Of a stretch of 64,000 bases of DNA, positions 34,925-45,389 are shown one piece after another. Source of the stretch: JBFWWP01 sp050246115 (lineage in GTDB: Bacteria; Planctomycetota; UBA8108; UBA1146; JAJFFE01); NCBI GenBank assembly GCA_050246115.1, contig JBFWWP010000030.1, positions 1 to 64,000 on the forward strand, given 5' to 3'. The translations under genes and the position numbers were made by a program. The notes beneath the pieces were generated by a model. It did no database searches. It saw nothing but the letters and a program-made list of their open reading frames with translations, and had not been told where the DNA came from. The first letter of the stretch is position 1. The number at the start of each line of letters is the position of its first letter.

Positions 34925-35518
34925 ATGCGGTCATGGGTAGTTTTTGGGGTGGTCGGCGCTTGCGCCCTCGGCGCCGGGGTCGGGGTTACGGTCGGTGAGG
35001 ACAAGTCCGACTCGCGTCCCGCCGCGGAGGTTTTTGACTTCACGCTGACCGACAGCGCCGGCAAGAGCCACAAGCTCTTCGACTACAAGGACAAGAAGGC
35101 CCGCTACGTGGTGCTCGAGTGGACCTGTACGACCTGTCCGTACGTGAAGCCGCACTACGAGAACGGCAGCATGCAGGCGCTCGTGAAACGCTTTGCGGAC
35201 AAAGGCGTCGTCTGGCTCGCCATCGACTCGAACAAAGGCGTCACCGCGGAGAGTCTCGAGACATGGCGCAGCCAGCACAAGATCGCGCATCCGATCCTGA
35301 TCGATGGGGACGGCGCCGTGGGTCAGAAGTACGGGGCGAAGACCACGCCGCATCTGTACGTCCTCGATCTCGAGACCGGCAAGCGAATCTACGAAGGTGC
35401 GATCGACGATAACCCGCGCGGCTCGAAGGAGAAGGTCGTGAACTACGTCGACCTTGCGCTCACGGCCGCGCTGGCCGGTAACCCGGTCGAGACTGCACGC
35501 ACGAAGCCCTACGGCTGA
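34925..35518 (+). CDS. Exported thioredoxin-like redoxin
   Basis: A 197-aa protein from ATG 34925. The signal peptide MRSWVVFGVVGACALGAGVG supports this start over the longer frame. It has a thioredoxin/AhpC-like fold with the redox motif WTCTTCPYVKPHYE, in which the C-T-T-C pair and the PYVKP continuation are typical of the peroxiredoxin-like redoxin group. IDGDGAVGQKYGAKTTPHLYV contains the cis-Pro after TTPH. It probably acts as a periplasmic disulfide reductase or redox carrier. It may lie beyond the pnt terminator, and no partner is visible. Confidence 0.87.
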   Translation: MRSWVVFGVVGACALGAGVGVTVGEDKSDSRPAAEVFDFTLTDSAGKSHKLFDYKDKKARYVVLEWTCTTCPYVKPHYENGSMQALVKRFADKGVVWLAIDSNKGVTAESLETWRSQHKIAHPILIDGDGAVGQKYGAKTTPHLYVLDLETGKRIYEGAIDDNPRGSKEKVVNYVDLALTAALAGNPVETARTKPYG

Positions 35519-35675
35519 CCGGTCAAGTACGCGAAGCGCTCGTAGAGCGTTTCCCCGTGTGCCTCGAGTGTCGTGACCAGCGAGTTCGTCTCGCTCGGCG
35601 GGTCAGGACACTCGAGGCCGTTCTCGCCAAGGCTGTGCCAACCCGCGCTCAGCCCCTGTCGAAAGTGAAGTCCCC

Positions 35676-37514
35676 ATGGCCCACCAACTCGTGGAATGTG
35701 TTCCGAACTTCTCGGAAGGGCGCGACCCCAAGAAAATCGAGCAAATCCTCGACGCCATCCGCGAAGTAGCCGGCATCGAGCTGCTCGACGTCGACCCCGG
35801 CCGCGACACGAACCGCACGGTCGTGACTTTCGTGGGGGCTCCAGCCGCCGTCGAGGAAGCGGCCTTTCGGGCCATCGCGCGGGCCGCGACCGTCATCGAC
35901 ATGAGCCGGCATCAGGGCGCCCATCCGCGCCACGGCGCCACAGACGTGTGCCCGTTCATCCCGATCTCGGGGGTCAGCATGGCCGACTGCGTCGAGATCG
36001 CCCGCCGGCTCGGGCGGCGCGTCGGCGATGACCTGCAGATTCCCGTCTATCTCTACGAGCACGCTGCGCAACGCCCCGAGCGCAGGTCGCTGGCCGCCGT
36101 GCGCAAGGGTGAGTACGAGGCCCTGCCCGAGAAGCTCGCGCGTCCGGAGTGGGCACCGGACTTCGGCCCCGCCCGCTTCCACGCTCGGGCTGGCGTCGTG
36201 ACGATCGGCGCGCGCGAGTTCTTGATCGCCTACAACATCAACTTGAACAGTCGCGACGTCGAGCACGCCCGCGACCTGGCCTCCGAGATTCGCGAGAAGG
36301 GCCGAGCCGTACGAGTCGATCAACGCACGCCCTTCTACTCGAGTGGCAAACTGGTGAAGTATCAGCCCGCCAAGGGTCGTTTTCCCTGCGCGTATTGCCC
36401 CGAGGTCGCCGGCACCTGGGACGCACTGGCAGAGCATTCCCGTTCGCGACATGCCTTCGAGCTCGAGGAGGAGCTCCGATTCCTCGAGGTCGATCCGGCG
36501 CACCTCGAAGACGCCAACGTCATGCGGCGAGGCCTGTTTCGCGAGTGCCGTGCCGTGGGGTGGATGATCCCGGAGTATGGCCGCGCACAGATCTCGATCA
36601 ACCTGACGAACTACAAGGTGACGCCCACGCATGCCGTGCTCGAGCGCTGTCGTCAGCTGGCTACCGATCGCCAGCTCGTGGTGACGGGATCCGAGATCGT
36701 CGGCCTGGTCCCCTACGAGGCCATGCGCGAGAGCGGTGAGTACTACCTGGCACGCCAGGGGAGCTCGCGCGGGCTACCGGTACACGACGTGATCGAGACG
36801 GCCGTCCAATCCCTGGGGCTACGTGACCTCGGCGCCTTCGATGCGGACAAGTCGGTGCTGGGTCTCCCCAAACGCGACGGTACCCTGATCTCGAAGCGCG
36901 TCCACGAGCTGGTCGACGAAGTGTCCCGCCCCTCCCCGGTGCCGGGCGGGGGCTCGCTCGCCGCGCTGGCGGGTTCGTTCGGCGCGGCCCTCGGGTGCAT
37001 GGTCGGCAACATCAGCCACTCCAAGCCGAAGCTCCGAGCGGTCCATGAGCTGATGGAACAAACGGCGATGCAATGCCAGGGCGTGAAGGACGAGCTCCTG
37101 CGCGCGGTCGACGACGACACCAACGCCTTCACCGACGTGATCGCGGCCATGCGCTTGCCCAAAGCCACGGCCGCGGAAGCCGCGGCTCGCGACGCGGCGA
37201 TCCAAGCGGGGTACCAGAGGGCAACCCTCGTGCCTCTGCGCACCGCCGAACTCTGTCTCGAGGGACTGAAGGCGTGTCTGGTCGCCGCTCGTGACGGCTA
37301 CGCCCCTTCGGTCACCGACGCGGGGGTCGGCGGCCTGTTGGCCCATGCAGGCTTGCGAGGCGCGGTGTACAACGTCGCGATCAACCTGGGCTCGATCACC
37401 GACGCAGCGTGGGTCACGCAGATCCGGGCACAGCTCGGATCGCTCACCGATGCTGCGCAGCGAATCGCTGATGAACTCGACGAGCTCATTCGCGGCCAAC
37501 TCGCGGGCCAGTAG
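35676..37514 (+). CDS. ftcD: Bifunctional glutamate formimidoyltransferase / formimidoyl-THF cyclodeaminase with inserted zinc-finger-like segment
   Basis: A 612-aa two-domain enzyme of histidine catabolism and one-carbon metabolism. Domain 1 (about 1-330) starts VECVPNFSEGRD and has the formimidoyltransferase blocks DRTVVTFVG-like and HPRHGATDVCPFIP. Domain 2 (about 405-605) has SRPSPVPGGGSLAALAGSFGA, the cyclodeaminase signature. Between GKLVKYQPAKGRF and RGLFRECRAVGWMIPEYG an insert carries Cys238-x2-Cys241-x12-His254-x4-His259, the spacing of a classical C2H2 finger. In enzymes I know this loop is short. The insert sits in the transferase domain near the substrate-binding lobe. Its 3' end overlaps the convergent mobA gene by 29 bp. 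Confidence 0.94.
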   Translation: MAHQLVECVPNFSEGRDPKKIEQILDAIREVAGIELLDVDPGRDTNRTVVTFVGAPAAVEEAAFRAIARAATVIDMSRHQGAHPRHGATDVCPFIPISGVSMADCVEIARRLGRRVGDDLQIPVYLYEHAAQRPERRSLAAVRKGEYEALPEKLARPEWAPDFGPARFHARAGVVTIGAREFLIAYNINLNSRDVEHARDLASEIREKGRAVRVDQRTPFYSSGKLVKYQPAKGRFPCAYCPEVAGTWDALAEHSRSRHAFELEEELRFLEVDPAHLEDANVMRRGLFRECRAVGWMIPEYGRAQISINLTNYKVTPTHAVLERCRQLATDRQLVVTGSEIVGLVPYEAMRESGEYYLARQGSSRGLPVHDVIETAVQSLGLRDLGAFDADKSVLGLPKRDGTLISKRVHELVDEVSRPSPVPGGGSLAALAGSFGAALGCMVGNISHSKPKLRAVHELMEQTAMQCQGVKDELLRAVDDDTNAFTDVIAAMRLPKATAAEAAARDAAIQAGYQRATLVPLRTAELCLEGLKACLVAARDGYAPSVTDAGVGGLLAHAGLRGAVYNVAINLGSITDAAWVTQIRAQLGSLTDAAQRIADELDELIRGQLAGQ

Positions 37515-38403
37515 CCGCTTCCCGTCCTGAGGAGTCGCCCAAGGCTGGTGGAGGTGCGTCGCGGACCTCCACTCGCTCGCCCGGACCGATCGGCATGTGC
37601 AGATCGTGGGCGAATCCGCAGGCAGCGAACCAGAGACGGTAGTCCGGCGAGACTGCGCCACCCACGATCAGACGCAGCTCCGGGAAGCGCAGGTCGAGCC
37701 TCGTGCCGATCTGTGCGAGCGTGCCGACTTCGGCCGCGACCTCGTCGGCGCCCGCGCGCGCGCGGGCTTGCCCCCGCATCACGACACACGCCGGCGAGAG
37801 CGGGTGCGCCCGCTCGACCGCGTCGGTCGCGAGCGCTGCTAAGTAGTCGGCCGGGGTGTTGAGGTTGGTGAGGGAGCGGAGGCCGGGCAGCTCAGCGGCA
37901 CCGAGCGAACTGTAGCCAGCGGCCTCCAGCAACCACAGCGGACGACGGCGTTCGGCCGCGAGTAGTTCGGCGGCGAGCGCGGCGAGCGCCGTGGGGTACA
38001 CCGCGGCGATCGGCTGCACGAAACCGTCGACCTTCGGCGCGACCGCTCCCGGTCGGTCGAAGAGGGCCTGCACGAAGGCCGGTTCGAGGAACGGTGCATC
38101 GGCACTGGTGACGAACGCACGCTCGGCGGTCGCAGCCGCAAGTCCCTCGCGAATGCCGGCCAGCGGTCCCAACCCCGGCACGCGGTCAACCACCACGCGG
38201 AGCGGCACGCGAGCGACGAGCGCCGGCAGACGCAGGGACTCGTGGCTGACGACGATGATCTCATCCACGAGCGACTCGAGCACGCCGACGATCGACTCGA
38301 TCAAGGTGCTCCCGCGCCATGGCAACAGCGCCTTCGGTCGCCCCATCCGGGTGGACTTCCCGCCACAGAGGACCACCGCACTGCGACGGGGGCGATCGGT
38401 CAT
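37486..38403 (-). CDS. mobA: MobA-like molybdenum cofactor nucleotidyltransferase with MoaD-like C-terminal extension
   Basis: A 305-aa protein. Residues 8-195 form a MobA-type nucleotidyltransferase with the signature LCGGKSTRMGRPKALLPW, then GLGPLAGIREGL and TSADAPFLEP. It would attach GMP (or CMP) to molybdopterin. About residues 206-290 are an extra domain whose pattern (QARARAGADEVAAEVGTLAQ, RFPELRLIVGG, IGPGERVEV) resembles a MoaD/ThiS beta-grasp protein. The usual C-terminal Gly-Gly is replaced by PPPALGDSSG and a tail, so thiocarboxylation seems unlikely. The MobA call is firm, and the MoaD-like call is moderate. Confidence 0.88.
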   Translation of the reverse strand: MTDRPRRSAVVLCGGKSTRMGRPKALLPWRGSTLIESIVGVLESLVDEIIVVSHESLRLPALVARVPLRVVVDRVPGLGPLAGIREGLAAATAERAFVTSADAPFLEPAFVQALFDRPGAVAPKVDGFVQPIAAVYPTALAALAAELLAAERRRPLWLLEAAGYSSLGAAELPGLRSLTNLNTPADYLAALATDAVERAHPLSPACVVMRGQARARAGADEVAAEVGTLAQIGTRLDLRFPELRLIVGGAVSPDYRLWFAACGFAHDLHMPIGPGERVEVRDAPPPALGDSSGREAATGPRVGRE

Positions 38404-38714
38404 CGAACGGACCGCCGCGACCGCCGGTCGCGCGCCTCCTCGGACGGCGGACCCGCGTCAAGAACGCTGTCGACGAGTCGCCCGACTCGGTCACTCGGGG
38501 CGGACACGACAGTCACCGTCGTCCGGCGTCGCCAAGAATCTAGGCTCTCGGGCAAGTTCCCGTGACCTCCTCGGTCGGATTGCGTTAGCTTGCGTAGCCC
38601 TCTGAGGCTAACGCAGCGGGCCTCGAAAGGCAGGAGAATCCTCGTGCGACCGAGTGCCCTGCCCCGCGTTCCAGCGGATGACACGGTGGAGACTTCCTGA
38701 AAGCAGGTGCGCCT
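38404..38714. other. Divergent intergenic region
   Basis: 311 bp between mobA (minus) and the DUF3820 gene (plus). A weak direct repeat, TTGCGTTAGCTTGCGTAGCC and GAGGCTAACGCAGC, forms an inverted repeat around 38580-38614 (GCGTTAGC with GCTAACGC). No gene is supported. Confidence 0.5.
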
Positions 38715-38975
38715 TTGGACGAAGTGTCGCCGGAGGATCTCGGGCTCAGCCACGAAGTGCTGACACGCCTCCTGGAGTGGCGCATGCCGTTCGGTCGCTA
38801 CGCCGGCACCGTGCTGATCGACCTGCCGGAGCCCTATCTACTCTGGTTCGCGCAGCGCGGCTATCCGGCCGGTGAGCTCGGCAAGCTCCTGGAACTCGCG
38901 ACCGTGATCAAAGGCGAGGGCTTGCTGTCGTTGTTCGATCCGCTGCGCCGGCAGCGACCGGCCGCTCGCGAGTGA
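38715..38975 (+). CDS. DUF3820 family protein
   Basis: An 86-aa cytoplasmic protein, full family length, with the DUF3820 blocks MPFGRYAGTVLIDLPEPYL, GYPAGELGKLLEL and SLFDPLRR. The start is a TTG at 38715 with AGG nine bases upstream, since no in-frame ATG exists before the conserved part. The family is sometimes named after a quorum-regulated virulence factor, but its biochemical role is unknown. Confidence 0.85.
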   Translation: MDEVSPEDLGLSHEVLTRLLEWRMPFGRYAGTVLIDLPEPYLLWFAQRGYPAGELGKLLELATVIKGEGLLSLFDPLRRQRPAARE

Positions 38976-39003
38976 CGCGAGGAAGAATCCCGGTGTGCTC
39001 CCG

Positions 39004-39686
39004 CTACACCCCCGCAGGGACCCGCACCCGCACCTCCCAGCGACAGTACTGCCGGCCGGTGCCCAACCAGTCGGTTCGATCTTCACGTTCGAGCCCCATC
39101 AGTTCGAATGCGCCGAAGAGTTCCCGGACCTCCGAGAGATCGAAGAAGTGCTGAACGGTTCCGCGTTCGACCACTTCGTCGACCTCGACGGTGTTGCGTG
39201 CGAGCGGGCGCCCGATCTGCATGTAGTCGCGATCCGCGCTCGCCCTCAGGGTCGCGAAGAACTCGGCCCCCGGCTTGAGACAGCGACGAGTCTCCGCGAC
39301 GAGCCGCTCGGCCATCTCCGGGAGCATCGAATCGAGCACGCCGTAGCTGAGTCCGAGATCGAAAGTCGCCGCCTCGTAGGGCAGCGACGGCCCGCTCGTG
39401 GTCTGCGCGCACGCCGGAAAGCCCTCGCGTTCGAGCCACGCGTTGGCCTGCGAGACCGCGGCCGGCGACAGGTCGCACCCGGACGCCACAAACCCCTCGC
39501 GGACGAGCAGGAACAGGTGGCGGCCGTTGCCACAACCGAGATCGAGCGCCCGTTTCCCGGCAGCGCTGCGCGCGCCGCGAAACCGGCGAACGAAACGCAC
39601 CACGCCCTCGCTCGGCCACACCATGGAATAGCGGCCGTCTTCGTAGAACTGGTCCCAGGCCTCGCGCTCGGACGTCCGCACGTCGG

Positions 39687-39690
<4 letters not shown>
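39004..39690 (-). CDS. Class I SAM-dependent methyltransferase
   Basis: A 228-aa protein from GTG 39690, which overlaps the transporter stop as GTGA. The frame upstream is transporter shadow. It has motif I (ALDLGCGNGRHLFLLVREG), the acidic strand end GCDLSPAAVSQA, then DLGLSYGVLDSML and a post-motif RCLKPGAEFFATL. The N-terminal EAWDQFYEDGRYSMVWPSE is common in small-molecule methyltransferases of the UbiE/tellurite-resistance type. The substrate is not predictable. Coupling to an SNF-type symporter suggests an amino acid or amine substrate, an inference only. Confidence 0.87.
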
Positions 39691-41090
<1,400 letters not shown>

Positions 41091-41298
41091 TCCCGGCCAA
41101 ATCCCTGCGAAGCCTCGATACGTCACGACCGCAAGCCGAAGCCTCGGCACCCAGACCGCCGGGATCGTAGCGGATGGGGGCTGACGTGTTGAGAGGGAAC
41201 GTGCCGCGAGAGACCGGGTCTCCGATATCCCTCTGCGAATTCGCTCGGTCTCGCACCGCCGCCGCTGGGGCTGCGTCGGGCCCCCCAACCGAGCCGAG

Positions 41299-43098
41299 TC
41301 AGGGAGCCGAGTGTCGCCCGCCCTTGGTTCGGTGGGCTCCGCCAGATCGGCGCGGGAGATTCGCATGCGCTGCATCCGTCAGACCGCGAAAGAAGCACTT
41401 CGCGTTCACGCCGAGGGTTCGGGTGCGATATCCCCCTTCCTGGACCACTAGGGTTGGCAGGTTCAACTCGCCCAGCAGCCGCCCGTTGGACGTGAAGTCC
41501 TTACCGGTCAGTGACCAAGTTCCCGTTGGATCTCCCTTGGCAGGGTCCAAGCCCAGCGCAATCACCAGGAAGTCCGGTCGGAACTCTCGTACCACGCGGA
41601 GCGCCTCGTTGAGCGCCTTCCGATACTGCGTGCCGTCTTGCGCCTCGGGCAAGGGGATGTTCAGGTTGAAGCCCAGACCCGCACCGGCGCCACGTTCGTC
41701 CGCAAAGCCCGTGAAGTAGGGGTAAGCGAACTCCGGATTCCCGTGGATCGAGATGGTCAGTACGTCGGCGCGCTCGTAGAAGATGTCTTGCTGACCATTG
41801 CCGTGGTGGTAGTCGATATCGACGATCGCAACCTTGCCGTATCTACTGAGATAGTTGGCGCCAATGGCCGAGTTGCTGAAGTAGCAGAAACCGCCGAACG
41901 AACGGTGCTCCGCGTGGTGTCCCGGAGGGCGTACCAGCGCGTATGCGATGCGACGCCCCGACAGCACATGGTCGGCGGCGGTCAGTACGCAATCGACCGC
42001 TCGCTTGGCAGCGGGGTAGGCGTTACGGTTGATGGGCGTGAAGGTGTCGATGCAGTAGTACCCAGCGAGCACCGAGAGTTCCTTCGGCGGTCGCGTCGCG
42101 TTGCGCACCGGAAACACATACGGGTACACCGACTTCCCGGGCGCCGCGTTCTCACACGCTCGACGCAGATAGCCGACCAAACTCCGCGAGTGGACCTCGA
42201 GAATGTGCTTCAGGGGGTACTGTCTGACGGGGACGATCTCGATCATCCCGCTGCTCTCGAGTTCACTCCGAATCACGCTGATGCGAACCGGCGCCTCTAC
42301 GTAGCCCCGCTCCCGGATGTGATGGATGTCGTGTTTGTCGTTGATGACGACCACGACCTTCTCCGGCAGTGGAATCGACGCCACGGGCGGTTCCGTCAGT
42401 GACTTCAAGTACCTCGGCGCGCGCAGCTGGACGGGATCGTCGCGGAACGAGTCCACGACCTTGCGCACGTAGGTTGGCGGACACAGGTCACTGTACTTGC
42501 GCTCGAGGACCGCACGCACCACCCGTCGGGCCAACGCGGCTCTCAGGGTGCGTGTGGCCCCCAGGCCGTCCCAGACGAGGTGCGGTAGATTGTCAGAACC
42601 GCCCCCCGGCACCGGCAACTCGTACGCGGTACCCACGATCGGCCGCGCTCCGTATTGCTCGTAGAACCGGAGCCGCGCTTCGTTCAGTTTTCGAATGTGA
42701 GGGTCGACGCAACGATCGGGATCGTCCGGCAGGCATTCGAAGAACAGCCCCTCGGCCCCCAACCCCTTGGCCTCGTCGCGGATGTGCTGGAAGAGGGCTG
42801 CCCCGACTCCCCGACCGGGGACCTCGCGATCGGCAGCGATGAAGTCCAGGAAGCAGAACCCGATCTCGGGTTCGTAGAGGACCACCGCGAAACCGATGAC
42901 CTTCTGGCGCGCATTCTCCGCCACGTAGAGGATGGCACGGAAGCGCTTTCGAAACGGGTTGCTCAAGCGCTCCGCCAGAGAGTCGATGTCGCTCGCCGGG
43001 GCGTCGGGAAAGCGCTCGCGGAAGATCTTCTCCACCTCGAGCAGCGCGGCCTGGTTCACCGGCAAGACGGCGTCGTGGATCCGACGAATGCGAAACAC
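41299..43098 (-). CDS. GNAT acetyltransferase - histone deacetylase family fusion
   Basis: A 599-aa protein that joins two opposing activities. Residues 1-165 are a GNAT fold (AILYVAENARQKVIGFAVVL, then REVPGRGVGAALFQHI, the acetyl-CoA pyrophosphate loop). About 240-590 are an HDAC/acetylpolyamine amidohydrolase domain: RPPGHHAEH (H394, H395), VDIDYHHGNG (Zn ligands D429 and H431), LGLDPAKGDP (D518) and the catalytic Tyr557 in QEGGYRT. All deacetylase residues are intact. The start is GTG 43098 behind a G-run. Substrates may be acetylated polyamines or protein lysines. Confidence 0.92.
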   Translation of the reverse strand: MFRIRRIHDAVLPVNQAALLEVEKIFRERFPDAPASDIDSLAERLSNPFRKRFRAILYVAENARQKVIGFAVVLYEPEIGFCFLDFIAADREVPGRGVGAALFQHIRDEAKGLGAEGLFFECLPDDPDRCVDPHIRKLNEARLRFYEQYGARPIVGTAYELPVPGGGSDNLPHLVWDGLGATRTLRAALARRVVRAVLERKYSDLCPPTYVRKVVDSFRDDPVQLRAPRYLKSLTEPPVASIPLPEKVVVVINDKHDIHHIRERGYVEAPVRISVIRSELESSGMIEIVPVRQYPLKHILEVHSRSLVGYLRRACENAAPGKSVYPYVFPVRNATRPPKELSVLAGYYCIDTFTPINRNAYPAAKRAVDCVLTAADHVLSGRRIAYALVRPPGHHAEHRSFGGFCYFSNSAIGANYLSRYGKVAIVDIDYHHGNGQQDIFYERADVLTISIHGNPEFAYPYFTGFADERGAGAGLGFNLNIPLPEAQDGTQYRKALNEALRVVREFRPDFLVIALGLDPAKGDPTGTWSLTGKDFTSNGRLLGELNLPTLVVQEGGYRTRTLGVNAKCFFRGLTDAAHANLPRRSGGAHRTKGGRHSAP

Positions 43099-43344
43099 AG
43101 CCCCCCGATCGGCGCTCCGAAACGACCTACTCGGCGCGGAGTTCCCCCGCCACGCCGCGCCTCCTCGTGGGGGATCCGCGCACGCGGGTCGTCATGGTGC
43201 CCAGAAGCGGTGACTGTTTCAACCCGACTCGGCAAGTCGGTGCAGCGGACGAGAGTCGATCGGGGACGGGACGACTCCAGCACGACGGCTAGCCTGGGAG
43301 AGCGCTGGCCAGTGGACCTCGATGGTGCGCGCAAGCCGGGGTGA

Positions 43345-43986
43345 TCAGGCGACCAGGACTTGGTACTCATCCCACAGGGCCCCGACGAACTCCTTCTCGC
43401 GAGCCCCGAGCACTCGTACGAGAACCATCTGGGCGTTCTGGTTCTTGAAGGGGTGAGTGAGAAGGGTGAGCAACTCGAGATCGAACTTCTTGCACAGCTC
43501 GACGACGCGAAAGAAGACGTCGGCCTTCTGATCGTTGGTGATGCGCAGGCAGATTCGGTCACCACCCAGCCCCCAGCCGGTGAGCTGCGTCAGGGCGTCG
43601 AAGATGTCCGACTCGGTGATCAAACCGACGAGTTCATCTCCGGCGACCACAGGCATGCAGCCAACCTTCTTCTGACGCATGCGGGCACCCACTTCCTCGA
43701 CCGGGTCGTTGGGCTCACAGGTGTAGGGCCAGGAGGTCATGTGCTGCCCCACTAGGATCGTGTCGAGCTCCGCAGCGACGTTCGCGGGAATCTTGCTCTC
43801 CTCGATGACCAGCGGATCGATGAACTGATACAAGTCCGAGCGCGAGATGATCCCCCGCAGTTCCTTCCCATGCACGACCGGCAGCCGACGGATCTGCTTC
43901 TCCTTCATGACGCGCAAGGTGTCGAGCAGCGTCATGCCCTCGGTCGCAACGTAGAGCGATTCGGTCATCCAGTAGCGAACCAACAT
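43345..43986 (-). CDS. CBS-domain pair protein with ACT-like tail
   Basis: A 213-aa cytoplasmic protein from ATG 43986 (GGGAAAGG upstream). CBS 1 covers about 1-58 (MLVRYWMTESLYVATEGMT, IRRLPVVHGKELRGIISRSD) and CBS 2 about 80-135 (VGQHMTSWPYTCEPND, VGCMPVVAGDELVGLITESD). About 140-213 form an ACT-like fold (RICLRITNDQKADVFFRVV). The layout is that of AcuB-type proteins, which bind adenine nucleotides and regulate a partner. No partner is obvious nearby. Confidence 0.88.
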   Translation of the reverse strand: MLVRYWMTESLYVATEGMTLLDTLRVMKEKQIRRLPVVHGKELRGIISRSDLYQFIDPLVIEESKIPANVAAELDTILVGQHMTSWPYTCEPNDPVEEVGARMRQKKVGCMPVVAGDELVGLITESDIFDALTQLTGWGLGGDRICLRITNDQKADVFFRVVELCKKFDLELLTLLTHPFKNQNAQMVLVRVLGAREKEFVGALWDEYQVLVA

Positions 43987-44372
43987 GGCTGGCCTTTCCC
44001 ATCCGGAGTCGTCCTTCTGGATGATCGGCTCGAGAGGCGTGGTCGAAGACCCCGGAAAACCGAGCCGCGGCCGGTCGCGCCCCGGAGCCAGCGCCCGCTC
44101 GAGCCGGCATGGCCCGGGAGAATCGTCGCGTCGGCGCTCCGCAGCGCCGAAACCTGCGCTCGCACAGCGGCGCGCGCAGCTCGGCCCGAACCGAACGACC
44201 CTACCCAAGGCCGGCTTCGGGTGGGTGCCGCGGGACGCTTCACGAATCCTTGGAACCGTTGAGGAAGTCCGGAGCCTTCCCGGCGAACGGAGATGGGCCG
44301 AGGCTAGCCGGCCAACGTGGTCCAGGTTCCTGACCGGGACTAGGGCTTAGGGCTAAGGAGTCGCCCAAGAGC
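43987..44372. other. Non-coding stretch
   Basis: 386 bp without a supported gene. A segment GGGACTAGGGCTTAGGGCTAAGGAG at about 44336-44360 resembles one just before the gene at 61493. No other structure was recognised. Confidence 0.5.
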
Positions 44373-45389
44373 TTACATCCCGACGTAACGGGCGTAGAAG
44401 CTGCGCGCCACGGCCGGGTCCGCGGTGCCCTTGATCACAGCGCGACCATCTCGAAACAGGGTGGCCTCGAGATCGTCTTGGCCGAAGACCAGGACATAGT
44501 CGTTCTTGCGGGTGGGGCCGATGGAACTCAGGCGACGCTCCAACTCGGCGAGGTCGAGGTCGGCCGCGAGTGGCGGCGAAACCTGCACGGCGTTGCGGCC
44601 GCACAATACCGTCGTAGTGCCTTCGGCGCGTGGGGATCGCAGCACCGGGAACTCGCGCCGCACGCACACTGGACAGGCGACTTCGCGCGAGATCCGCAGG
44701 GCGCGCAATTCGTTGTTCCAAAGATCGACGGTGACGAGCGCTCGACCGACCGCTTGCCGATCGCCGACCAGGATCTTGAACGCCTCGGCGGCCTGCAACC
44801 CGGCAACGACCGCCACCACTGGGCCGATCACCCCGACCGTGTCGCAGGTCTCACCGCGCCCCGGTCCGGGCGCGCCCGGCACCAAGCACGCAAAGCAGGC
44901 GGTCTCGCCCGGCAACACGGCGAGGACCATGCCGTGGGCGGCGACGCACCCCCCGTAGACCCAGGGGAGGTTCGCGCTCACACAGGCCTCGTTGATCAGG
45001 AAGCGCGTCGAGAAGTTGTCGGTGCCGTCGAGCACCAAGTCCGCTCCGTCGATGAGCTCGAGGACGTTGTGTGCGGTGACATCGGTCACCCGCGCTTCGA
45101 TCCGCACCTCGTGATTGATGCGTTGAAGCTTGTCGGCTGCGGCCACCGCTTTGGGGAGGCGACGCCGGGCATCATCCTCGTCGAACAAGACCTGCCGCTG
45201 CAGGTTGTCGAGTTCGACGAAGTCGCGATCGCAGATCCGCAGGAAGCCCACACCCGCACGGGCCAGATGCTGGGCAATGTGGGTTCCGAGCGCGCCGCAA
45301 CCGATGAGAGTCACCCGCGACGCCCGCAGCCGCTCTTGCCCGGCATCGCCGATATGCGAGAACAGCCGTTGGCGAGAGTATCGATCCAT
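44373..45389 (-). CDS. ThiF/MoeB-family adenylyltransferase
   Basis: A 338-aa E1-like enzyme that adenylates the C-terminal glycine of ThiS or MoaD-type sulfur carriers. It starts MDRYSRQRLFSHIGDAGQ at ATG 45389, the usual MoeB/ThiF N-terminus. It has ATP-binding LIGCGALGTHIAQHLARAG, DRDFVELDNLQRQVLF, and DGTDNFSTRFLINEAC. Two Cys pairs for structural zinc are present (CFACLVPG and CPVC). An extra 90 residues at the C-terminus (TTVLCGRNAVQV onward) resemble the tail of longer ThiF proteins. It could serve molybdopterin (mobA is 6 kb away) or thiamine synthesis. Confidence 0.9.
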   Translation of the reverse strand: MDRYSRQRLFSHIGDAGQERLRASRVTLIGCGALGTHIAQHLARAGVGFLRICDRDFVELDNLQRQVLFDEDDARRRLPKAVAAADKLQRINHEVRIEARVTDVTAHNVLELIDGADLVLDGTDNFSTRFLINEACVSANLPWVYGGCVAAHGMVLAVLPGETACFACLVPGAPGPGRGETCDTVGVIGPVVAVVAGLQAAEAFKILVGDRQAVGRALVTVDLWNNELRALRISREVACPVCVRREFPVLRSPRAEGTTTVLCGRNAVQVSPPLAADLDLAELERRLSSIGPTRKNDYVLVFGQDDLEATLFRDGRAVIKGTADPAVARSFYARYVGM

